Positions 12,101-20,739 of a stretch of 64,000 nt of DNA are shown here, piece after piece. The notes beneath the pieces were generated by a model. That model was not told where the DNA came from. It made no database searches and was given only the letters and a program-made list of their open reading frames with translations. Source of the stretch: Atrichornis clamosus (Eukaryota > Chordata > Aves > Passeriformes > Menuridae); the NCBI GenBank assembly GCA_013400975.1, contig WBMZ01012791.1, forward strand, positions 62,001-126,000. The letters run 5' to 3'. Positions within the stretch are counted from its first letter, which is position 1, and every line of letters starts with the position of its first letter. A program made the position numbers and the translations under genes.

Positions 12101-14348
12101 TATCTCTCCTACTATAAAATATTGATTGCAACCAATATATGCAAAGAGCTCTCCAAAGACCATATAATATAATGGATTCTCATTCCTCTTTTTGTTGATG
12201 ATCTTGCACCACCTGACAACTTTCAAATATATGTTGCGTGCTTATTACTACCATTAATTATATCCAAATATATTTTGCCAGTTTATTATTGTTAATAGTT
12301 ATCTCCCAGCAATGAATGATTCATACTAAGAGGAATGCCATGAAGTTCTCTCAAGTACAACAATGAAGGAAAGGCACCCCACAGAAGAGATTCCAACTAA
12401 AATGCCTTTGAACCCTATACATTAGATTAAACTGTCTCCAAAACAAGTGCATAAAAATAATTAATAGATTTTTCATTGTTATTGCTTGAATCTATGAATG
12501 CCTAAGATTGTGATCCTATAGTCCATAAAAAAAGAAATCAAAATCAGCCTTTTACCTGTTCATTTTCACTTACATTTTTGTTCTTTTAGAGATCATTGTT
12601 GTTTTAGATTATGTCAGTTATGTGTTACAGGCCTGATTATTGACTTTATATCCTGCCTGTCCTATATTTCATAATAAATTGCAGTGAAGAGGGGAAGGAC
12701 AGGAAGAGATAAAGAGTGATTCTTGTAGGAAATACATGTGCTGTAACAGCTCATAAATCTAACTAACAGATTTTAAAGTTTATTTTTGTTGATAAATACA
12801 TATGGCTTGTTCTTAAGCTTACTTTTGTTAACAAAACATATGTTTCTTGAGAATTGAGCTCAGCATGGCATAAACCCACATTGTCAGCAATTTTTCTTTT
12901 GGAGTTTTGGGGCAAAGCTAAAATGGAAACTGTAGCAAATGTGATGCCAAAAAAATGATTTTTGCTTTTACTCTTCATATATATATGTGTGTGTATGTGT
13001 ATATATATATATATATAGTAGTATGTTACTATATAGTTAGAGTTTCCTAACTTCAGGCCCTCAGTCATTGTCCTGTTTAGAGAAATCAATTCCTGAGGGC
13101 CATACCTGGTCTAAGTTTCTTCTGAGAACCAAGGACAAGACACCATCCCAGTATATTCTCTCATAAACAACAGGTGTCTTCCGGAGACATTGCTCGTAAC
13201 AGATGGTGAAGAGAGACACAACTAACACCTTCCCAAGACATTTTTCTCGTAACAATTAATACCTTCCTGAAAACTTTCTCATAACACATACCATCTTGGA
13301 CAGGGATGAGCTAATTGGAGGTTCATGTCAATTACTTCATCATCTGTGTTCCTAATTGGAGATTCTTGTTAGTTATGCTAATTAGTTAAACTTATAAAAC
13401 GATACTCGTTCTATGTCACGTGTGCATCTTCTGCGGGCATTTTTCAGCATGTGGTGCACCATGAGGGACCTTCATTAAATTGGTGACCGTATTTTATCTC
13501 CAAACTTGTCCGGCTCTGGTTTTCTAGGGGCCGAGGCGGCACCAAATGAGGTACTGGCAGTGGGGGTGAAGCAGCAGTTACGACTTTCGCTTTATGGGTG
13601 AGCCATCAGGCACACCCTGTTATGTTGCAAATCAACATTGTGACTGACATGATGAGTGATAATGTATTTCGGAGAATGAGTATCATCAGGAGAGAAATGT
13701 CTTTAGCCTTCCTTGCTTTACTGTGAGTCCTAAGAGCAATAAAAAGTCCAGTTGCTATGCTTGAAGGGTCCCACGTAGTGCACTATTTTTATCCTAATAT
13801 TTGTATACTTAGTTTTAGCAATGGCAACTCTGTACCATATCCTATCAGAAAATATCCCATTTTCATGAAGTATGTCTTTTTAAAGAAGGTGGTTTTTAAT
13901 AAGTGAATTCACTTGCAATTGTTATGCATATCTTGCCTTATAAACCTATCAATGGGTCATTACAGTAGACTGATCTCAGCAGTACTGTTACCATCCTTCA
14001 TCCTCCGTATTAATTCCTTCTTGGGAGCTCACCACAGTAAAGGGTACTCTGTAATTACTGTTCTGTAGTGTTAAAACTGTCTCTTTCTCTAATCTGGTTT
14101 AATCTTCTCAAGAAATTTTCTCCTCCTCATCTCACTTTTACTTTTGTAAATCATTTTAGCAATGGGTCAATAATATAGTTTTAGGTAATATGCCAATAGT
14201 TGATATTTGGGAATAATAGAAGAGAATATTAGGAGGCTAAAACTAAGTATTAGTTTTTACCCTAATAGTAATTAGTAAAATATAATAGTTAACTTTATTC
14301 TGACATATTTTTTTTTTCTCTACCAGAAATGTGACCTTCAAGGAGTAG
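1..14348 (+). CDS. CEP135: CEP135 C-terminal half (8 exons, 5' end outside window)
   Basis: Join of 1-168, 3398-3508, 5211-5396, 6307-6516, 7417-7619, 11307-11411, 11829-11975 and 14327-14348. All seven introns are GT-AG, the phases agree, and the join gives 383 residues plus TAG. The protein is almost entirely charged coiled coil with a short Ser/Pro-rich basic tail. Family knowledge: CEP135 (Bld10 orthologue) is a centriolar cartwheel and wall protein; its C-terminal part is reported to bind SAS-6 and its N-terminal part CPAP and microtubules, and human mutations cause primary microcephaly. The visible part is about one third of the usual ~1140 residues. Identification is from remembered family sequence: ENRRLQDDLATMARENQ, KAHQAEGESSS, KVAQLQTD and ERAIQEMRRHGL. 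The paralogue TSGA10 shares the architecture but, as I remember it, ends differently. No frameshift or internal stop was seen. Confidence 0.93.
169..3397 (+). other. CEP135 intron (exons a-b)
   Basis: GT-AG intron of 3.2 kb. It holds the two-copy 44-bp direct repeat at 723-810 and otherwise AT-rich sequence with no recognised repeat family and no exon-like frame. Confidence 0.85.
723..810. repeat. Two-copy 44-bp tandem repeat
   Basis: Copies at 723-766 and 767-810 differ at two positions (GTTTTCTG against GGTTTCTG, and TTGGC against TTGAC). This is a simple local duplication inside an intron with no evident function. Confidence 0.9.
3398..3508 (+). CDS. CEP135: CEP135 exon b
   Basis: Acceptor ctctttag at 3390-3397; donor AAG|gtaaaa at 3509. 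The exon is 111 nt in phase 0/0 and encodes 37 residues including EREEMKTRVHNYITEVSRFE. This continues the coiled coil without interruption. Confidence 0.92.
3509..5210 (+). other. CEP135 intron (exons b-c)
   Basis: GT-AG intron of 1.7 kb, AT-rich. No repeat family or additional exon was recognised. Confidence 0.85.
5211..5396 (+). CDS. CEP135: CEP135 exon c
   Basis: Acceptor tttcattag ends at 5210; donor GAG|gtaata at 5397. The exon is 186 nt in phase 0/0 (62 residues) and contains AEDWEMKAHQAEGESSS and RRHLRERVELLEKEIQE, among the most conserved-looking segments of this family. A simple ATG-started reading of this region would wrongly run on through the donor into the intron. Confidence 0.94.
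5397..6306 (+). other. CEP135 intron (exons c-d)
   Basis: GT-AG intron of 0.9 kb. Nothing else was recognised. Confidence 0.85.
6307..6516 (+). CDS. CEP135: CEP135 exon d
   Basis: Acceptor cttcatttag ends at 6306; donor AGG|gtaagc at 6517, close to the consensus. The exon is 210 nt in phase 0/0 (70 residues), containing YESQISSITKNMSKLEEDL and LTSVRELCVKLEASKELLS. It is coiled coil throughout. The ATG at 6361 is internal and not a start. Confidence 0.94.
6517..7416 (+). other. CEP135 intron (exons d-e)
   Basis: GT-AG intron of 0.9 kb, AT-rich. Nothing else was recognised. Confidence 0.85.
7417..7619 (+). CDS. CEP135: CEP135 exon e
   Basis: Acceptor tgccttag ends at 7416; donor AAACT|gtaagt at 7620. 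The exon is 203 nt, starts in phase 0 and leaves two bases (CT) completed by exon f. It encodes ELEDIKSEVELMKKQLSSER followed by a segment with NLETLLATSRDKEF and EKDTEIQLLKDKLTLAESKL. Confidence 0.93.
8350..8435 (-). mobile_element. CR1 LINE 3'-end fragment
   Basis: Reads like the reverse complement of a CR1 3' end: AGAATCATTTGGGTTGAAAA, then GACCCCTAAGATCAACAAGT and an AGCCATTAACCT block. It is short and diverged, consistent with an old 5'-truncated insertion. Confidence 0.7.
9617..10000. repeat. 190-bp duplication flanking a single N (likely assembly artefact)
   Basis: 9617-9806 and 9811-10000 are identical except for one base (A at 9633, G at 9827). The single N at 9807 lies between the two copies. 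A contig end repeated on each side of a one-base gap is the typical mark of an unmerged overlap. Confidence 0.85.
11307..11411 (+). CDS. CEP135: CEP135 exon f
   Basis: A long T tract followed by AG at 11305-11306; donor GAACG|gtaagg at 11412. The exon is 105 nt and begins by completing the Leu codon split by the 3.7-kb intron. The peptide includes SNNREVSILRSKVAQLQTD and ends KLTTERFER. A second AG 6 nt downstream could give a NAGNAG-like alternative with two residues fewer. Confidence 0.92.
11412..11828 (+). other. CEP135 intron (exons f-g)
   Basis: GT-AG intron of 417 nt. The minus-strand frames crossing it are chance frames. Confidence 0.85.
11829..11975 (+). CDS. CEP135: CEP135 exon g (C-terminal Ser/Pro-rich tail)
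   Basis: Acceptor tttgttggcag ends at 11828; donor GAAAG|gtaggt at 11976. The exon is 147 nt and GC-richer than its neighbours, with several CpGs. It begins RERAIQEMRRHGLSTSS and continues with STLRSPSRSPERG, then TTDQAAAE. The coiled coil ends here and a basic SP-rich tail begins. The ERAIQEMRRHGL segment is what separates CEP135 from TSGA10. Confidence 0.92.
12977..13017. repeat. (TA)n/(TG)n microsatellite
   Basis: Alternating purine-pyrimidine tract of ATAT, GTGT and ATAT blocks over about 41 bp. Confidence 0.9.
13080..13600 (+). mobile_element. Candidate solo LTR of an endogenous retrovirus
   Basis: The layout resembles a + strand LTR. Imperfect repeats of about 30 bp in the upstream part (around 13142-13170, 13173-13202, 13225-13257 and 13259-13288) each have a CCxTCC-type block and most end in CTCGTAAC or CTCATAAC. 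A TATAAAA box lies at 13393-13399, then an ATTAAA polyadenylation-like signal at 13474-13479, then a GC-richer segment. No coding sequence of a provirus follows. Boundaries are uncertain and the family was not identified. Confidence 0.5.
14327..14348 (+). CDS. CEP135: CEP135 terminal coding exon segment
   Basis: A pyrimidine tract and ctctaccag end at 14326. The AG carried over from exon g joins A to give Arg, then Asn-Val-Thr-Phe-Lys-Glu and TAG at 14346-14348. Only 22 coding nucleotides lie in this exon. It is supported by the strong acceptor, matching phase, immediate stop, and an RNV that recalls the remembered vertebrate CEP135 C-terminus. The exon is too short to be found by an open-frame scan. 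Confidence 0.8.
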
Positions 14349-14915
14349 CCTGTACTTGAATAACTGAAGCATTACCTTGTTACAAGGACTTTTTCTTTTT
14401 AATTATGAAGGCTGTCTTGTGTTCTACCTCTGTTTTCTTCAAGTCAGTGATTACCTTTGAAACCTTTGAGAACTGGTGAAGTAATCAACTTTGCAAAATT
14501 CTGCTTTCCCGACTGGCAGGAGTGACTGGCTTGTTAGTGGCTGTTTGAGGGTTTTGTATCAAGCCTGGCTAAGTTTTGCTATGATTTGGAAACATAATAA
14601 TTCTAAAAAGGAAACGAGTGCTTGATTTGACAATCTCTTGTTTTCATTTTACTTTTTTATTTGTTTGCTTTTCTCATATGATTGCAGAAATGCAGTCATC
14701 TTAATGTGAGCTAACATAGAATAACATCCCCAGTTGTCCTAAAAATGCTGAGCCAGTGTATGTTTTATACTCATGATGATTTCCTATGTTTGGGCTCCTA
14801 ACAAGTGTTTTCTGTTTACAGGTTATTCTTCATGGTATTTAAATGTATTATCTATTCTGTGAATACATTTTGTTTACCGTACCTTTTCTTAATAAAAAAT
14901 ATAAATCAGTTTTTG
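14349..14915 (+). other. CEP135: CEP135 3'UTR (approximate end)
   Basis: AT-rich sequence after the stop codon. AATAAA occurs at 14891-14896, followed by a T-rich stretch, which suggests cleavage near 14,910-14,930. A second AATAAA at 14981-14986 could give a slightly longer form. The end is an estimate. Confidence 0.6.
14891..14896 (+). terminator. CEP135 polyadenylation signal (AATAAA)
   Basis: First canonical hexamer at a sensible distance after the CEP135 stop (about 540 nt), with T-rich sequence downstream. The alternative is 14981-14986. Confidence 0.55.
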
Positions 14916-14929
14916 TCAACTAACTCATC

Positions 14930-16800
14930 TTCTTTTGTTTAATCTTTGTGTGAAATTGCATTTTAAATATCCCCACATTAAATAAAAAGTGAAGAGAAAA
15001 GTTACTTTTTTAAAGATGTATTGAAATACTTTAAATAGTTTAAAATTCTGGAGTATTTTATATTCAAGCTTTTGAATCATGTCTGGAGATATTTTTCAAA
15101 TATTGGTTTTAAAAGTTCAGAGCAACACCTGGAACTACTCACACAGTTAAGCTTAAGCTGTTGGAGAGGTGACAGGACTTTATGTTGTGACATACGTATT
15201 AGGTAAATGAAGTGAGAGCTAATCTTTAAAATATCTGATGTATTTAGGAGAGGAGTATTTAAAACTTGGGCTTTGAAGTAAGATGAGATTAATCATCACG
15301 ATCTTATGATACCTTACGATCTTCACATCCATCTATGCAGACAATTGTATATCACACCCTTCTGTTCAGGAACATACAGTTTTCCAATAATTACACACGG
15401 TCAGGGTGACATGATGTGTATTCATAGGGATTGTAGAGAGGACGAGAAATGGGAGGATGCATTGCCACACACCCTTGCACTGGCCCACAGGTACTGCTCT
15501 GCTTGCGTAACATTCGATAAAAAACTGATTATCAGCTAACATTAGAAGCATCTCTAAAGTGGAAACAACATATTAAATGATATGGAAAAAAATTCCTCTT
15601 TTTGCTTTTAGATTCGGTCTGTTTTGCGCTAAGATTGTTACAGTTAAAAATTAGGAAGAATATTGTGTTAACTGGACATATTGTCTCATATATTACATAT
15701 TAAATTTTACTAATTAAAACCAGCTTAGAACACCCATTCAGAAGTAACTGAAAATACTTATCTCACATTAGGTTTCTGAGCCATGAAAGGAACTGTATAT
15801 TCATGGTGGATGCATCTAACACATTTTACTTTCATTTGCCAGTTACAGGAATGAGGAGGTTGTTGTCTCTGATTGTTACTTACGTATTAATACTGTTTGT
15901 AATTAAGTCAGTAGTTTCCACTGATGCTAATTGGCATTAATTGTTCAGGTTGAAGCATTTTAGTAAGGAGAAAACTCATGTTCTGCTCTTGATATCTTCA
16001 GTGGTAACTTTTAAATATCTTTAAATATCCTTTAAAACTACCTATTGTAGTCCACTGCTGGAGTGAGTTGAAAGGGGAGTGTGGCAGACATGAAATTATG
16101 GGAAGACTCCATGTACTTAAGTTGTCTGTCTTTTGTTACCTGCGGTTGGGGAGGGGGGAAGAATAACTTTAAAGCAGTAATCATTGGGGCTGTTTTTCTA
16201 CAAAACAATGAAAGTCTATTGTCAGAAGCAGGGGAATCTAGAGATAATAAAATGACAGGTGTTTTCAGTTTATTAGAACCTGAATTGCTCAATTAAACAT
16301 TAAAATGTGTTCTTAAGAAATTCTTAGAATTAGTTGGGGTTTTTTTTCAGTATCACATTATGTCCCTAAAATTTAGATAATTAACCTAGGGTTCAGTTGG
16401 AAACCCAAACTTGTTCTTTTTTTGTCACATTCCGTCTGAGAAACACTGACATTCCCATGTGATGCTAATTAAAAAAAAAAAGTTAAGATTAGGGATTCAT
16501 TATTCCAATTGAAAATATTTTATACAGAAATGGATGTATATATGGCAAGCTTGACCTAGGCAAATGCTGTTATTCCTAAATGAAACCATACGACTGCAGA
16601 TTTTTGGGGTTTTTAAAAATCATTCTTTGGGACAGAACTTTTTACTTCCTCTTTGGTTTTGCTAACAGTGTAAGAAACCAGTGGCATGTGGTTTTGGTAC
16701 TCTAGTCCTATAACTTTGTATAAAAAGATATTCCAGTTTCCTTTCATCCTCTGACCCTTCGTGGGCCACACAAAGATCATAGTAGCTGCAGCAGCATTAA
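14930..16800. other. Intergenic, nothing recognised
   Basis: AT-rich sequence between the CEP135 3' end and the GC-rich patch at 16.8 kb. The small overlapping open frames near 15.3-15.5 and 16.0-16.3 kb have no support from composition or splice sites. Confidence 0.6.
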
Positions 16801-16809
16801 TTCCCGGCC

Positions 16810-17090
16810 CTAAAGTCTTGCCGTTCGTCCTGCAGTATAAATGGGGAGCGGGAGCGAAAGCCTCGGTGCTGTGCAAGCACTGATCAGCGATGGCTGACAC
16901 GGCGGTGGTATCAGCGGCTGCCGTCTCGCCGCAGGGTTTCGGCCACAAAGGCAGAGAGCCCGCCCGCCTCCTGTTGGCTGCGGTGCTACCTCTGCCGCGG
17001 CAGAACCGGCCCGGGGCCCTGCGCAGCCTCCCCGCGCTGGCAGCCCTGCACACACGCGGGCTGCAGACGCGCCCTGCCCGAGGTAACCAA
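16810..17090 (+). promoter_or_regulatory. Small GC-rich patch with TATA-like box and first-exon-like frame
   Basis: An abrupt change from AT-rich DNA to a CpG-containing segment. TATAAAT lies near 16836-16842, followed by an ATG at 16890 and an open frame to a possible donor CCGAG|gtaacc (GT at 17083-17084). The 64-codon peptide starts MADTAVVSAAAV and is Ala/Leu/Arg-rich with almost no acidic residues after the start, as in a mitochondrial presequence. I do not recognise it. It could be a first exon of an unannotated transcript, an upstream alternative promoter of the next gene, or a chance frame in a GC-rich remnant. A CR1 copy starts about 70 bp downstream. Confidence 0.3.
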
Positions 17091-17149
17091 CTCCCCCACA
17101 CGCAATGTCCTCCATCAGGTTCCAATACAACGTGGACGCGGATGTTCTT

Positions 17150-17600
17150 GGAAAGTGCAGCAAAGCACCCCGAAGATGATTAAGGGAGTGGAGCATCTCT
17201 CACGTGAGGACGGTCTGAGCAAGCTGAGGGTGTTCAGCCACGAGAAGGGAAGGTTTGAGGTGGGGTACATCTCCATGTGTAACTGTGGGTCGGAATGGGA
17301 GTAAAAGTGGATGGGAGTAACACATTTGAGACAATCTCTTCTGAGCTGTGTCCAGGGGAGGTACAAGATAATGAGCACAAATTGAAATACAGGGAGTTTC
17401 ATTTAAACAATAAGAATTTTTTTTTTTCCCATGAGGGTGTTCGAACAGTGCAACAGACTGCCCAGAGAGGTTGTAGAGTGTCCATCCACAAAGGAATTCA
17501 AAAGCCTCTGGTTGTGGACAACCTGCTATAGGCCACCCTGTTTTGAGCAAGGGGTTGGACTAGGTAGTCTTGAGAGGGACAACAATCCTGGGGCTGTGGA
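17150..17600 (+). mobile_element. CR1 LINE, 3' part, degraded
   Basis: Matches the CR1 3' region order: a block around AAGATGATTAAGGGAGTGGA, a block with TGCCCAGAGAGGTTGTAGAG, a GCAACCTGCT-like block (here ACAACCTGCTATAGG), and GGGGTTGGACTAGGTAGTC near the end. There is an internal A/T tract at about 17408-17426 and no intact coding frame. The 3' tail after about 17,590 is diverged. Confidence 0.8.
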
Positions 17601-17921
17601 AAACCTGCCTACAGATCCACACAGCAGTATGATCAGGTAGTGCGTATCCTGCTGGGGTGAAATTGACCCTTATTATCTCTTTTATGATCTTTGACATTTT
17701 AAAAATTACAAGTATAACAATAATTGCCATTCTTTTGTCTCGATATTAGATGTATATATGTTAAAACTCAGGTTAGTTTTGGAATTTATCATGGTAGTTG
17801 CCTTTCCCACCTATGTGTGCTGCGTGCTCGACATCATCCAAGCAGAGCTGCCCCACAGAGGTTGTCAGTGGTGTCCTTTACCATTTCAAGGTGATGGTGC
17901 AGGAATTTAACTAGAATGGCA

Positions 17922-18918
17922 TGGTGGGATTTCGTGGTTTTGCAAGACTTGGTTTTTGGCAGCGGGGAGGGCATACAGGTCTGGCTCCTGTGAGAAGCTG
18001 CTAGAAGCCCCACCACCATGTCCTGCAGGGCCAGTGTCTGGCTGGCTGCAAAGATGGACATGCTGCAGGCCAATTAGAAGTAGCGGTAACTCCCCTGTAA
18101 TAACAGATTTAAGACGGAATTTAAAACAATCCTGGTGGCACAGTTTTAATTCCAGCCAGGGAGATGGGGGTGAGTGAGAAGATGTGAGCAGAAAACAACA
18201 TGGAGGCACCAAGGTCAGTTTGGAAGGAGTGGGAAGAGGTACTGCAGGAGCCGGAGCCGAGATTCCTCTGCAGCTGGTGGTGAAGACCATGGTGAGGCAG
18301 ATTGTCCCTCCCTGCAGCCCATGGAGGACCACAGGTGTGCAGAGACCCACCTGCAGACGCTGGAGTAGGGGGATGCTTGAAAAAAACTGCAGCCTGTGGA
18401 GGAGTGACCCACGCTGCAGCAGTGTGAGGGCCGCTGTTACCTGTGGGATGGACTGATGTTGCAGCAGTTAGCAAGAAGGCTGCTTGTGAGACGGACTTTC
18501 TAAAGAGAGTGGTTCCTGAGAACTGTCTCCCAGAGGGGACCCCTACAGAGGCAGCAGGGGGAAAATGACTCCAGCTCTGCAGCAGAAAGAAGCCACAAAT
18601 GAAGACCTGACCTAAAAAAAACCCAACCTAATTCTTGCCTCCCTGCACCATTTGGATAGGAGGTAGAGCTGGGAGGAGGGAGTGGGCGAAAAGAAGGTGT
18701 TCTCCAAAAGCTTATTTTACTTCATTTACTTCTCATTATCCTGGTCTGTTTCTGTTACTTTTAGTGTAATAAATTTTGGCCCTTTTAAGTTGAAGTCTCT
18801 CTTGAATCCTTGTCATGAAACCTCGTGAAGGCTTTGAATTTTTTTTCTCTCCTCCGTCCAGCTGCTAGCGGGGAGTGAGCCTGGGTAGTTCCTGGCCTCC
18901 GGCCAGGCTCAAACCACT
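17922..18918 (+). mobile_element. ERVL-like long terminal repeat (solo)
   Basis: About 1 kb with the character of the avian ERVL-like LTR class. It has a start around TGGTGGGATTTCGTGG, a TTTGGCAGCGGGGAGGGC-like segment, a GTGAGAAGCTGCTAGAAGC block, an internal GC-rich part with TGGAGGAGTGACCCACGCTG, then AATAAA at about 18768-18773. The terminal segment contains the inverted repeat CCTGGCCTCCGGCCAGG and ends near AACCACTA. AATGG precedes the start by two bases (17915-17919) and follows the end (about 18919-18924), which may be a 5-bp target-site duplication. No internal retroviral genes are attached, so it is a solo LTR. Family identification is from memory. Confidence 0.72.
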
Positions 18919-18924
18919 AAATGG

Positions 18925-20735
18925 GAAATGAAAGAAAGAGGGGAAAATGGGAATGTCAGTGGCTTCCTCCTGGTTTTAATACTGAGCAGGGTGGCTGTAT
19001 TTTCATGAATGCAAACACAGAAATGCGTTTCAGTGTGGTTAGTCAGCTGTGAGTCAGTCAAGGTCTTCAGGAGCAGATACTGCTCTTGGGGAGGTTTACA
19101 CTGAGCTTCTAGTCCAAAAGAGCACATCGACATCTGAACTTGTTTTTATTTGAACAGAGATGTGTGGGTTGCTGGACTGTAGCTGTGTCTGCAATCTTTA
19201 TCTGTACTTATTTACTTTGCATAAATGCATAAAGATGTTGAATGGGAGGTAAGGCACTCCCGGCTTGCTCCTGGCTGTTACACGGTGTCTTTGTGCCACC
19301 TAGTGGACCTCGGTCTTTTCCAGCGATCATGGCACATCCTGGAAAGGTTCGGGTTTCTCCATAGACATTCTAGATTTTTATTATTTCAATAATAAAATCT
19401 ACTAAACTCAAAGTGAGAGGCTTGCTAATAAAGCTACATGTGCCTGAAGCCCATTCATCTCTTTGCTGCTGAGATTTGTGAACTGCATCGCTTTCCAGAA
19501 ATTATCTGTTCTTAAGGGGGGGAAAACACCTCATTTTCACTTATTTTCTGCTCCAGGAAAGTAAAAAGGTTGACCTTTGCCAACAAAGGTCTGATGTAAT
19601 TGAGCAATTTGGCTGATCTGAAGGAATTGGCAAAAGCTGGATTCACCTCCTTCCTAGTGGCTGCTTCTGAAGTTTTCTATCTGTACCACCCAGTTCTACC
19701 TCTTAAAAACATGTAAGTGCTGCAAGAGCAGCAAAGCCAAACACAGCAAAACCCCGGAATCTTTCAGAAGATTGCTACAAAATTGAGCTCTGGTAATCGA
19801 GGTGCTTTGTATCTGTATATTTTGGATATTAAAATATATATACATACAATACCTAACATCAAGGTAGCAGTCAATATGCTTAACAGCCACCTAAATGGTA
19901 GACCTGGGGCATGAGCTTAAACATCTGAGTTATCTGTGCCCTTTATACTGTGGCTTTAGTTGTGAGTGGACTGAACAGGGAATGGACTGCACCTTCCAGA
20001 GCTTTTATAACTAGTCACCTCTAGAAGACTGCAGGTGAAAAAGGGATTTCTAGCAATTAGTGTTTATTCCAGAGTCACAGATTAGTTTTTTATACAAATA
20101 TCACTTTGACTCAGGAATTCACTGAGCTACAGAGCACTAAGGAGTGGGCGAGTATCAGTAAATGCCTACCTAAACTTGTATTCCTTCTCTGTAGGCTCTG
20201 GTATAGGGCAGAGTCTGAGGGGGAAAAAAAAAAAGGTGTGAGATAGCTCTTTGGTCCAACCCAGCATGGGTCTGTAAGACCCATTTCCTTTTAAGAATGC
20301 CAGAAGGACCACTTCTGACTGGGCTAAAAAGTTAAGGAGCAGACAAAATCTGAAGCTGTAAGGCCTTTTTCTCCAGGGATCATCTGAATCTGGAGAGCTG
20401 GCTGGCAAAACACATCTTTCTCAGCAGTGGAAGATCATGAATCACATGATCAATTTTGGTTCCAAAAGTGGAACAGTCTGGATGGAACTATATGCAGCAT
20501 CTGCTTTTACTACACTCTCCTTGGGAAACTCGGGGAACAGGTGTCCAGCACTGGTAAAATCCTGCAGTATAGTTGAATGGGAAGAGTGGGGCCCCAGAAG
20601 AGCTGGGATTTAAGAATATGAGAAAGAAGAGAGGCTGAATTCTGTGCTGCTGTATTGGAAGACAGCTGATTTTTGGTTTGTTTCTTGTAGTTCCTCCTAT
20701 TTTTTAGTAAATTAAGGGGATAAATATTTGCCTAG
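18925..20735. other. Intergenic, nothing recognised
   Basis: Non-repetitive-looking sequence between the LTR and the CpG island, with no supported exon. A short A tract lies at about 20224-20234. Confidence 0.6.
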
Positions 20736-20739
20736 CTGC

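Larger units (their letters stand above)
11976..14326 (+). other. CEP135 last intron
   Basis: GT-AG intron of 2.35 kb before the tiny terminal coding exon. It carries a TA/TG microsatellite and a candidate sense-oriented solo LTR (about 13,080-13,600). Confidence 0.8.

Noticed and set aside
1..14348. Identification as TSGA10 instead of CEP135
   Set aside because: The proteins are paralogous over this region, but the tail ERAIQEMRRHGL with an STLRSPS block fits remembered CEP135, while TSGA10 has a different sequence after its ERAVQELRR.
16613..17196. Minus-strand frames of 170 and 128 codons
   Set aside because: They span the GC-rich patch and run into AT-rich flank on one side and a CR1 copy on the other, so they are probably shadow frames.
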